Shown piece by piece: positions 8,467 through 16,030 of a stretch of 37,456 nucleotides of DNA. The notes under the pieces are model-generated. The model was not told the origin of the DNA. It saw only the letters and a program-made list of their open reading frames with translations, and searched no databases. The DNA lies in the NCBI GenBank assembly GCA_002418005.1, contig DIDF01000041.1, forward strand, positions 1 through 37,456, written 5' to 3'. This DNA is from Lactobacillaceae bacterium UBA5807 (GTDB lineage: Bacteria; Bacillota; Bacilli; Lactobacillales; Lactobacillaceae). Every line of letters begins with the position of its first letter. The first letter of the stretch is position 1. The position numbers were made by a program, and so were the translations under genes.

Positions 8467-8543
8467 GGATTTTGCTAAAAATTTCGAAGTTAAAGATTAA
8501 TCAAAAAGGAGTGTTGCATCTATGGATGAGTTACAGGATTTAA
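8442..8543 (+). CDS. Possible small upstream reading frame overlapping brnQ
   Basis: An ATG at 8442 follows AAGGGG at 8427-8432 and opens 33 codons ending at TAA 8541-8543, so the frame overlaps the first 22 bases of brnQ in another frame. The peptide begins MKSGISHIRILLKISKLKI and is rich in Ile and Leu. It could be a leader or coupling peptide for a branched-chain amino acid carrier, or a chance frame left by the repeat. No terminator follows it. Confidence 0.25.
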   Translation: MKSGISHIRILLKISKLKINQKGVLHLWMSYRI

Positions 8544-9952
8544 ATAAGAAACCCTTAACTAAAAGACAATATTTTGTTGTAAGTTCAATGTTATTTGCTT
8601 TATTTTTTGGGGCCGGAAATTTAATTTTCCCACTGCACCTTGGCCAGTTAGCCGGGGGCCACTGGGTAACAGCGATGCTAGGTTTCTTAGTTACTGCGGT
8701 GGCTTTGCCGCTTTTATCAGTATTAGCTGTGAGTGTTACCAGGTCTCAGGGAGTTTATGATATTGGAACGCCCCTAGGTCCAGTATTTGCTTTAACTTTT
8801 ATGGTATTGATTCACGCCACAATTGGGCCACTGTTCGGAACTCCAAGAACAGCGACCGTTCCTTTTACCGTTGGGGTTCAGCCGCTTCTTCCGGCATCGT
8901 GGGCTCATGTTGGATTATTTGTTTTTTCAGCATTGTTCTTTGCGGCAGCTTACTTATTAGCTTATAGACAATCAAACATCATGCCAAGTTTGGGTAAGGT
9001 TTTAAACCCATTGTTCTTACTTTTGTTGTTTTCCGTTTTTCTCATGGCGTTCTTACATCCAATGGGTAAAGCGGCCCTGCAGCCAGTTACTACTGCCTAT
9101 CAACATGCTTCGTTTTTTAACGGCTTTTTGCAAGGCTATAACACAATGGATGCGTTAGCTGGGTTAGCTTTTGGGGTTACGGTTGTTACCGCCGTTCGTC
9201 AGCTTGGTAAAACCAAACCCAGCAGCAATGCCAAAGTTACTGCCAAGGCCGGAGTGTTTGCCACTGCTACAATTGGGCTAATCTACGTGGGTTTGATTTG
9301 GTTAGGTTCAACAACCTTAGCTCACTTTAAATTATCCCTGGATGGTGGGGTTGCTTTCAATCAAGTTGTTACATATTATTTAGGTGGCGTTGGGCATGCT
9401 CTATTAGCTACTTTGATCACTGTTACCTGTCTTACCACTGCTGTTGGCCTGATTGCCGCTTTTGCTCAAGACTTTCACCGCCATTTCTCAAAAGTAAGTT
9501 ATCGAACATGGTTATCTTTGATGACTTTACTTTCATTTGGAACTGCCAATTTTGGGCTTGATACAATTATTGCTTGGTCGACACCAATGTTGATGTTCCT
9601 TTATCCGTTTGCGATGGTCTTGATTCTGTTATCAGTCTTTTCACCATTGTTCCATCGTGATCCAGTGGTTTATGGATTCGTGGTCGGTTTTACCACTGTT
9701 CCCGCTTTGCTTGATATGGTGGCTGCCTTTCCACCAGTTGTTAGCCAAAGCGGTTTTGGTAAAGCCCTAGGGGCTTTTCAATAGTCAGTTTTGCCGTTTG
9801 CTTCATTAGGGATGGACTGGGTAATGCCAGCGGTATTAGGTTCACTGCTTGGCTTAGGGGTTCACTTCCTTAAACCGGTGTTTGTTCAAAGATTCAACCA
9901 TTCTCAACAAACGGTTATGAATGAGGGGAATAATAAAAATAATAATCGTTAA
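8522..9952 (+). pseudogene. brnQ: Branched-chain amino acid carrier BrnQ, interrupted by an in-frame TAG
   Basis: An LIVCS-family Na+-coupled Leu/Ile/Val importer with about twelve hydrophobic segments. The N-terminus has FGAGNLIFPLHLG and GTPRTATVPF near residue 105, both family marks. The frame stops at TAG 9782-9784 after 420 codons, but the same frame continues for 55 more codons (SVLPFASLGMDWVMPAVLGS and on) to TAA 9950-9952, carrying the last membrane segment. A CAG-to-TAG or similar change is the simplest cause. The product is either truncated, made by read-through, or non-functional. AAGGAG lies 11 bases before the ATG. It is the last gene of the Ile T-box transcript. Confidence 0.85.
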
Positions 9953-9958
9953 CATGTA

Positions 9959-10027
9959 AAAAATGGAAATTATTTGAAAAGATTTATTTAAAATCTTTCC
10001 GGATAATTTCCATTTTTATTATTACAT
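9959..10027. terminator. Bidirectional terminator between brnQ and the lipoprotein gene
   Basis: AAAAATGGAAATTAT (9959-9973) pairs perfectly with ATAATTTCCATTTTT (10013-10027), with an inner AAGATT/AATCTT stem. A-rich and T-rich flanks let it serve both convergent genes. Confidence 0.8.
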
Positions 10028-10849
10028 CTATTTAATGCTTGATCCCATGATAATTCCAATCTGAGGAGTTGTGGTGGTTAGAGTATAAACGATATTTCCA
10101 GATTGCCAAGAAATCTTTTGGCTTCTTCCTGACTGATCAGCTTCAAATTGAATTGAACCATATTTATTTGGAGCAGGTAGAGAATAACTTTCAAACATGT
10201 TGGCGACTTGTTTGGCTAAGGAGGTTGGGTCAGTATTATTTACGTCACTGCCATGAACAGCAATTGACCAGTTTCCTTCATTCCATTGAAGATAGGTTTG
10301 ACCAGCACCGGATTGTTTAACAGCACTGATTTTATTAACTAGGTTAACTTTTGGCAGCCCTTGTGAGTTTGACTGATCCGTATAATTAATCTTTGCTTGG
10401 GCTTGAGTTGCTGAAGGGTAAGTATGCTTACTAAAAACAGCGTAGGCGCTGCCAATATTAATACTAGAATCGTTTAATGGCAATGCGTTACTTCCAAGGA
10501 CGTAATAGATAGTGCTGTTGGAAGAGTTGCCAGTATATTTAATGTTGACGTGTTTAGTTCCAACGTTGATTCCAGGGTTTGTCGGCAATGCTGTGTTTGG
10601 CAAATCGGCAGCAAGTTTTTTGGTTAATCCGGCAAAAGAATAATTATTTGTGGCTGGAACACTAGAGGATTGAGCAGAAGATGAACTTGCACTTACAGCA
10701 TTATCTGAACTGCTGGAAGCGTTCTTCATATTTGCCTGTGATGACTGCTGGGTAGAAGAAGATTTACTCTGGCTTTGATTATTGCCACAGCCGGCAAGTG
10801 CTAATGACAGACCAACGAGGACAATGCCGCCCAATTTAAAAAATTTCAT
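10028..10849 (-). CDS. Secreted lipoprotein of unknown function
   Basis: A 273-residue protein with a lipoprotein signal: basic start, hydrophobic run and lipobox LALAGC with Cys21 as the lipidated residue. A Ser/Gln/Asn-rich tether runs to about residue 65, then a folded domain with alternating hydrophobic strands. The C-terminal part (TYLQWNEGNWSIAVHGS, about residue 185) looks beta-rich. I do not recognise a catalytic motif. GGAGG lies 10 bases before the ATG. It neighbours two secreted lysozymes on the same strand, so a cell-surface role is likely, but the function is unknown. Confidence 0.8.
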   Translation of the reverse strand: MKFFKLGGIVLVGLSLALAGCGNNQSQSKSSSTQQSSQANMKNASSSSDNAVSASSSSAQSSSVPATNNYSFAGLTKKLAADLPNTALPTNPGINVGTKHVNIKYTGNSSNSTIYYVLGSNALPLNDSSINIGSAYAVFSKHTYPSATQAQAKINYTDQSNSQGLPKVNLVNKISAVKQSGAGQTYLQWNEGNWSIAVHGSDVNNTDPTSLAKQVANMFESYSLPAPNKYGSIQFEADQSGRSQKISWQSGNIVYTLTTTTPQIGIIMGSSIK

Positions 10850-10903
10850 TATAATTAAACCTCCTAAAAGGCCAAAAAAGAATTGAATAACTTATTGTGA
10901 TTG

Positions 10904-11593
10904 CTATTTAGTTGTGTCGCCAATCCACCATGAAATCGGCTTTTTAGAATTGAGTAACTTACTTGCATCTACTGACTTTTTCAAAGCCGGAAGATAATTT
11001 TTATTAGTGAATTGCCAAAGGTCAGTTTGAATTGTTGGTTTTGAAGAATAGTTTGCTATCCACTGAGCGTCAAAACTGTTTTTGGCTGAGTTTGCGTGAG
11101 CTACTGCAAAAGACTGATAGGAATAGAAAATTAGTTTTTTGGTCGTTAATGCTCGCATTTCGTTATACCAAGCTTTAACAGCAGAATTTGAACTTCCGGA
11201 ATGAACATCGTTTTCTTCATAATCTAGTACATAAAACTTGGCGTTTTTGTTTGAATTATTATAGAAAACTTTTGCTTCGTTTTTAGCTGAAGCTGAACTG
11301 GTAAATCGCGCGTAATCATATTCGCCAAAAGGAACACCGTATTTGACATACAAATTAGTATTGTTTGTGGCATATTTATCTTCGTATCCTGCTCCATATT
11401 GGCGCCGGTTTATGATAAATGATACTTCACCTTTCAAATTCTTTACTTGAGAAGCACTAAGCTTACCCTGCCATTCCGAAATGTCTGGAATAACGGCAGC
11501 ATTAGCTTGAGTTTGGCCAGCAATTGTAAAGTAGAAGATGGTTGCCGCAAGCACGGCTAAAACTGTCACACATATCTTTTTAAAAGTCCCCAT
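10904..11593 (-). CDS. GH25-type muramidase (lysozyme), single domain
   Basis: A 229-residue secreted protein. An N-terminal signal peptide (about residues 1-32, AXA-like end near ANAA) leads into a glycoside hydrolase 25 fold with DISEWQG at residues 37-43 and the D-x-E motif in VLDYEEN (Asp124, Glu126), the catalytic pair of the family. C-terminal DLWQFTNKNY matches the usual WQY-type strand. GH25 enzymes cut the MurNAc-GlcNAc bond of peptidoglycan. There is no separate wall-binding domain. The start at 11593 has AAGGAG at a rather long spacing of about 13 bases. Confidence 0.82.
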   Translation of the reverse strand: MGTFKKICVTVLAVLAATIFYFTIAGQTQANAAVIPDISEWQGKLSASQVKNLKGEVSFIINRRQYGAGYEDKYATNNTNLYVKYGVPFGEYDYARFTSSASAKNEAKVFYNNSNKNAKFYVLDYEENDVHSGSSNSAVKAWYNEMRALTTKKLIFYSYQSFAVAHANSAKNSFDAQWIANYSSKPTIQTDLWQFTNKNYLPALKKSVDASKLLNSKKPISWWIGDTTK

Positions 11594-11806
11594 TTTTTAA
11601 TGTTGCTCCTTATTGTATCGGTATTTCCCACCAGCTTAATTTATACCCATTGGCAGAAGACGACAAGTTCATAAAAGGGAACCATTCTCTTGTAATACTG
11701 TTAAGTCAAGACTTTTAGCTGTTTTTATCGGTTGTGTTATGTTTATATTACATCATGAAATATTTTGTATATAACAAGATTGAGTTGAGCTAAGGATAAA
11801 CAAAAT

Positions 11807-11850
11807 CAAAAAAAGACCGGTTTACCAGTAAGCAGCTGATAAATCGGATC
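11807..11850 (-). terminator. Terminator after the modular GH25 gene
   Basis: On the minus strand a GATCCGATTTATCAG-type arm (11850 down to about 11836) pairs with CTGGTAAACCGGTC (11828-11815), followed by seven T (11814-11808). Confidence 0.75.
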
Positions 11851-11865
11851 CAAAAAGCTTTTTGT

Positions 11866-13104
11866 TTACTTATTATCTGGATTGTAACCTGGAATTAAAT
11901 AACCGCGCCAAATCCAACCGCTATACTTGCCATCTAGACTTTTAACATGATAATAAATTAAGGTTTTCCCACTTTGTTTAACTTGAAGCTTCTCGTGTTC
12001 AATAGTGGCCCAAGTTACATTGGGTAAATCTGAGTTATTGCCATATCTAATCCCTAAGTGCTTGGAATAACGGGCTCCTTTAACAGCATAATATGGATGC
12101 CAGTTCATTGGTTCACGCCAGATTAGCCGCATAGAATTTGATCTTGCAGCTGAATAGGAGGAACCTGCCGAGCTTGAAGAGGTTGGCTTATTATTTGGTG
12201 AAGTGATAATAACCGACTTTCCTGGGTTTTGACTTGAAGAAGTGGACCCCGTTGTCGTTGAAGAACCCGAACTAGAAGTTTTAGCCGGCTCAGAAGTACT
12301 TGATGAACTGGCTTGTGGATCACTAGAACTGCTTGTCGCAGCCGTTTCATTACCAGTGGAACTGCTAAAACTTGAAGTAGTGCTGTTATTTCCAGTTCCT
12401 CCAAGGTAGTAATCGTTATTTAACAGACTAACGTCTAAGTTTTCGTCAATTCCAGAAAAACGATGATCGCTGGCATACTGCCAAGCATTGGCATCAGGAT
12501 AAGGATCTCCGGATGGCTGTTCTGGCCAACTTGCAATCCAACCTTTGTTAGCACTATTTGTATCAATTAACGATCCTACCCAACTTGCACTTACATAAAG
12601 ATCGGTTTTATTGTAACCATTTTGATTCAGAACATCATCAAAGGCGGCTAAATCAGCATCATTTTGTGATTTAGAAAGTGACGAAAGTTCGGAAGATTCA
12701 AAATCAGCAACCATTACGCCATCTTTTCTGGAAGTAACTGATTGAACCGCTTTAATAAAGTTTTCGGCTTCCTGTTTGGCACTTTCGATAGATGTGAAAT
12801 GAACGAAGTGATAAAAGTTAACACTTAAACCAGCGTCTTGAGCGTAACCCATTTGTTGTGATAAATAAGGATTAATGTAGTCTGTTCCCTCAGATGCCTT
12901 GATTGTAACAGCTTTAACGCCAGCTTCTTTCAAGGTTTGATAATCCTGTGCAGTCAAATTTGATTGCCAACTAGAAACATCGACCATATCAGTGGTTGGT
13001 GTTTCCACCTCCTGAGCGTTGACATTACTAAAGGGTTTTATTGAAAAAAGCACCCCACTCAGTGCTATGACCCCAACCCCAATCAATAATTGTTTTGTTT
13101 TCAT
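11866..13104 (-). CDS. GH25 muramidase with Ser-rich linker and C-terminal WRGYL module
   Basis: A 412-residue secreted protein: signal peptide (about 1-30), GH25 catalytic domain (about 38-230) with VDVSSWQ near residue 41 and catalytic D-x-E in VADFES (Asp134, Glu136), then a Ser/Thr-rich linker (about 235-325) and a C-terminal module ending in GWIWRGYLIPGYNP (about 330-412). The module also forms the first half of the secreted protein at 13357-14217, and probably binds wall or surface polymers like SH3-type or SLAP modules (inference). The linker is low complexity with no LPXTG. It diverges from the 13357 gene. Confidence 0.87.
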   Translation of the reverse strand: MKTKQLLIGVGVIALSGVLFSIKPFSNVNAQEVETPTTDMVDVSSWQSNLTAQDYQTLKEAGVKAVTIKASEGTDYINPYLSQQMGYAQDAGLSVNFYHFVHFTSIESAKQEAENFIKAVQSVTSRKDGVMVADFESSELSSLSKSQNDADLAAFDDVLNQNGYNKTDLYVSASWVGSLIDTNSANKGWIASWPEQPSGDPYPDANAWQYASDHRFSGIDENLDVSLLNNDYYLGGTGNNSTTSSFSSSTGNETAATSSSSDPQASSSSTSEPAKTSSSGSSTTTGSTSSSQNPGKSVIITSPNNKPTSSSSAGSSYSAARSNSMRLIWREPMNWHPYYAVKGARYSKHLGIRYGNNSDLPNVTWATIEHEKLQVKQSGKTLIYYHVKSLDGKYSGWIWRGYLIPGYNPDNK

Positions 13105-13321
13105 ATTTTCATCTCCATAAATTCGGAAGAATTAACCTCACTTATGAGCAATACTAACACGAACAAATTGTTCAACAAGTTGAAATCGGCCATTTGGCGG
13201 TTAAATAAAAGTAATTTTATAAACTCTTAATGTTATTTCCCGATGGTCGATTTATTTACAAATTACTTCAACTGATTTTAAGAATTCGAAAGAAAGGCGC
13301 AACAAGCATGAAATGTAACCG

Positions 13322-13330
13322 TGATATAAT
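13322..13330 (+). promoter_or_regulatory. Extended -10 promoter of the 13357 gene
   Basis: TGATATAAT gives a perfect -10 (13325-13330) with the TGn extension. I see no good -35 box at 17 bases. The GAGGGGG ribosome site and ATG follow 15-30 bases later. Confidence 0.6.
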
Positions 13331-13356
13331 AACAATATTGTAAGAGGGGGATTATA

Positions 13357-14217
13357 ATGAAGAAATTTAATATAGTATTAATTAGTTTAGGATTATTGTT
13401 TGGTTTCGCTGGCATTTCCAGTCAACCAAATATTTCGGCAAAAGCATCTAATGCAGTTACAACAACCAGCCCTTATAGCGTGACTAGATTTTCTAGTGCA
13501 ACTAAAAAAGTTGCCTATTATTCTGATCCAAAAAGTTCTGGAGTTATGTGGAATTTTGATCATACAAAGATCTTACATAACCTCAAAAGTTATCCAAACA
13601 CAACTTGGTTTGTAAAGAACAGCATCACGTTACAAAAGGGTTCCAGTAAAGTTGTTTACTATGAGGTTTATAATCCGTCTCAATCAGTTGATGGTTTTGT
13701 TTGGCGTGGATATTTAAAAAAGGGACTGAATCCTTCTTATAAAGGAAAGAAAATGTTGGCCGTTTCGGATTATTCCGAGTTGCAGGCTTCTAAGTTTTTT
13801 GGTGACAATTTGAAGGCTTTATCTCAGTTGCCAGCGGATCAATTTAATTATTTAGTTCAAAGTGAAGTTAAATCTAAAAACGACAGCGTCAACAAAATAG
13901 ATTCTAAATTAACTAACGCTGCCAAATTAATGGTTACTACTAAAGTGAGTGAAGCAAAGGCTTTATCAACTGCCAAAGCTGCAACAACTGGGGTAAAGAA
14001 ATACACCGCATTTCGCGGATCGGCCAGCGTTAACCCACAAGCTTTTTGGTTAACTCAGCAAAATACTGACGCTCTCGCATTCTACGCAACGTTAATTCAC
14101 CAAACGTTAGCAGCTGTTAATATGTCAGGGAAAAGTCAAAAATATGGTTTTTATGTTTCCCCTAATTTGAAAGACAATTATCATCCAAATGTTGTTTTGT
14201 TAGTTTCTCAAAATTAA
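13357..14217 (+). CDS. Secreted protein with N-terminal WRGYL module, function unknown
   Basis: A 286-residue protein with a signal peptide (about 1-31, ending near ISAKA). Residues about 40-130 form a module resembling the C-terminal part of the neighbouring lysozyme: an AYY strand, a PNTTW strand, VVYYEV and FVWRGYLKKGLNP. The rest (130-286) is helical at first, then mixed (KYTAFRGSASVNPQAFW), with no catalytic motif I recognise. GAGGGGG lies 7 bases before the ATG. A wall-associated or adhesion role is plausible from the shared module, but the function is unknown. Confidence 0.78.
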   Translation: MKKFNIVLISLGLLFGFAGISSQPNISAKASNAVTTTSPYSVTRFSSATKKVAYYSDPKSSGVMWNFDHTKILHNLKSYPNTTWFVKNSITLQKGSSKVVYYEVYNPSQSVDGFVWRGYLKKGLNPSYKGKKMLAVSDYSELQASKFFGDNLKALSQLPADQFNYLVQSEVKSKNDSVNKIDSKLTNAAKLMVTTKVSEAKALSTAKAATTGVKKYTAFRGSASVNPQAFWLTQQNTDALAFYATLIHQTLAAVNMSGKSQKYGFYVSPNLKDNYHPNVVLLVSQN

Positions 14218-14232
14218 ATATTACAAAAAATT

Positions 14233-14260
14233 CTAAACATGAAAAATGTTTAGCATTTTT
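14233..14260 (+). terminator. Terminator after the 13357 gene
   Basis: CTAAACAT (14233-14240), loop GAAAA, ATGTTTAG (14246-14253), then CATTTTT. Confidence 0.7.
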
Positions 14261-14334
14261 CTTTCCAAATTCTAATAATTGCGTTAGAGTCAGTTAATAA
14301 TCCTTGAAGGATTAATCTTAGGTGAGGTGATAGG

Positions 14335-15717
14335 ATGTTTGATGAAATTGGAAAAATTATTTTCGAAAACGAAATTGTCGCCAAGGCTAGTGATTTCAAT
14401 ATGAGCATCGAAGTTGAGAGTATTAGAATCAATTCATCAGGACAATTAACTAAAGAAGCTTATCCAGAAGCTTTGGGAAACCAAAGAAAGAACCATTTTA
14501 TAAAAACTGATGTTTATCAGATTCAAAGCGAAATTATTACTCCAACTGCTCCAAAATCACTTGATGCTTTGCACTACTTAATGGCTTTAAATGACACTTT
14601 AAGAAACGCTTTAGCGCCTAATGAGTTGTTGTGGCCATTAAGTATGCCACCCGTGCTGCCAAAAGATAAAAAAACGATTCCGGTCGCAAATGTTGAACCG
14701 GCTCAAAAAGCATATTATGAAAAGTGGATCCAAACCAGAAGCGACACCCAAGGAATTCCAGTTGGCGTTCACTTGAACGTCAGCATCAATGATAAAGTTT
14801 TACAAACGGTTTGGGAAAAAGAAAAGGATAAGTTTGACTCCTACGCTGATTTTGTAAACTCGATTTATATTAAACTGGCCCAAGGCTTCATTTATTATAG
14901 ATGGTTAATTACATATCTCTTTGGTGCCAGTCCAATTGCTGAAAAGAATTATTTCTCAGAAGATGAGGACCATCCAACCAGACCGGTTAGAAGTATTCGT
15001 TCTTCTAAGTATGCTTTAACTTCAGAGATTCCCCAAGATTATCGTTCGGTTAAGTCCTACGTTAATAATGTGGAATCAAGTATTAAGGAAGGAAAGCTAT
15101 TCAGTGAAGCCGGTTATCATGCATCAGTTAGGCTGAAGTCAACTCATGGCAGCCTTAACACGATGGTTGATCGCGGCGTTGACTATATTGAACTTCGAAT
15201 GCTTGATTTGGATCCAACTACTGCGCTTGGAATCCGAACAACGGCGATCCGTTTCTTCAGAATTCTTTTGAGTTACTTCATGATGACACCGCCTATGGAA
15301 ACTCCAGACAAGATGAATGCATTGATGTCTGAAGGATTATCCAAAAATGAGGTTGTTGCATTAGAACGCCCGGATCAACAGACAATTTATCATCACGAAG
15401 CCCAAATCTTCCTTGATAAATTGCAGCAGTTTGGGGCGAACATTCAATGGGGCCCTGAATATCAGGAAGTTTTGGATACGATGCAGGATAGATTGGATAA
15501 CCCAACATTAACCCCAAGTGCAATTTTGACTCGCCACATGCAAGATGATTCACTGATGTCATATGGCCTAGCGGTAGCAAACCGTTATCAAAATAGAGCT
15601 CACGAAAACCCACATCCATTTAAGGGATTTGAAAACAATCCAGGGATGACGGCAGATGAATTGCGAAAAGAAATCTTTGGCGCGATGGGTAAGTCGGGGT
15701 TGTATAAAAGTAAATAG
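14335..15717 (+). CDS. gshA: Glutamate-cysteine ligase family protein (GshA-type), paralogue 1
   Basis: A 460-residue ATP-dependent ligase resembling the GshA half of Gram-positive GshAB. The N-terminal metal/ATP motif is MSIEVESIRI (residues about 23-32). VGVHLNVSI lies near residue 143, RWLITYLFGASPIAEKNYF near 187 and YIELRMLDLDPTTALGIRT near 282. No C-terminal ATP-grasp GshB domain is present. Such enzymes make gamma-glutamylcysteine, but the paralogue at 18832-20208 differs at several substrate-side positions, so one of the two may join glutamate to another amine (inference). The ribosome site AGGTGA is just upstream of the ATG. Confidence 0.85.
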   Translation: MFDEIGKIIFENEIVAKASDFNMSIEVESIRINSSGQLTKEAYPEALGNQRKNHFIKTDVYQIQSEIITPTAPKSLDALHYLMALNDTLRNALAPNELLWPLSMPPVLPKDKKTIPVANVEPAQKAYYEKWIQTRSDTQGIPVGVHLNVSINDKVLQTVWEKEKDKFDSYADFVNSIYIKLAQGFIYYRWLITYLFGASPIAEKNYFSEDEDHPTRPVRSIRSSKYALTSEIPQDYRSVKSYVNNVESSIKEGKLFSEAGYHASVRLKSTHGSLNTMVDRGVDYIELRMLDLDPTTALGIRTTAIRFFRILLSYFMMTPPMETPDKMNALMSEGLSKNEVVALERPDQQTIYHHEAQIFLDKLQQFGANIQWGPEYQEVLDTMQDRLDNPTLTPSAILTRHMQDDSLMSYGLAVANRYQNRAHENPHPFKGFENNPGMTADELRKEIFGAMGKSGLYKSK

Positions 15718-15718
15718 A

Positions 15719-15831
15719 GCGAAATTTTAGCCGTTTAGCTTGCGTAGTCTAAGTTGCGAACCAGTAAATAGCTTGAAATTAGCTATTTGCTGGTTCGTGG
15801 CTTAGACCTAGCAAGCTGGCTAAAATCTCGC
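15719..15831. repeat. Long imperfect hairpin, about 113 nt
   Basis: Starting 2 bases after the gshA stop, nearly the whole segment folds on itself. TTTTAGCC (15725-15732) pairs with GGCTAAAA (15818-15825), AGCTTGC (15737-15743) with GCAAGCT (15811-15817), TCTAAG (15748-15753) with CTTAGA (15801-15806), and CCAGTAAATAGCT (15761-15773) with AGCTATTTGCTGG (15781-15793) around a 7-base loop. It is far longer than a terminator and has no T-run at its foot. It resembles an intergenic repeat element. I see no coding content. Confidence 0.8.
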
Positions 15832-15953
15832 GTTTCAGCAATGTAGAATTAAAAGCGTGCCCAATTAGCCCAGTTTTTGGGCTGATTGCCGGTTCTTGGC
15901 TTAGCTCTAGGAGCCTGGTCAAAATTCCGCGTTTCAGCAAAGTAAAATAAAAA
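15792..15953. repeat. Direct repeat of the right arm of the long hairpin (two copies)
   Basis: 15792-15854 and 15891-15953 align over about 63 bases: GGTTC-TGGCTTAG, CTAG, CCTGG-type, AAAAT, CGCGTTTCAGCAA, GTA-AAT-AAAA. The second copy has its own smaller hairpin just before it (AGCCCA/TGGGCT around 15868-15883). This suggests a degenerate second element. Together with the hairpin and the following terminator it accounts for the 313-base gap between the two genes. Confidence 0.75.
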
Positions 15954-15966
15954 ATCTTCCTGCAAA

Positions 15967-16009
15967 AAAAACAAGCAATTAACCGATTTGTGGCTAATTG
16001 CTTGTTTTT
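15967..16009. terminator. Bidirectional terminator between gshA-1 and pox
   Basis: AAAAACAAGCAATTA (15967-15981) pairs perfectly with TAATTGCTTGTTTTT (15995-16009). A-rich and T-rich flanks allow use from both sides. Confidence 0.82.
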
Positions 16010-16030
16010 ATTATCTAAATTAAAAAGGTA

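Noticed and set aside
12123..12404. Minus-strand 93-codon frame inside the lysozyme linker
   Set aside because: It is a shifted reading of the Ser-rich repeat codons on the same strand, a typical low-complexity artefact.
15719..15953. CRISPR array or insertion sequence
   Set aside because: There are only two diverged copies, no regular spacers, no transposase frame, and the main feature is one long hairpin.
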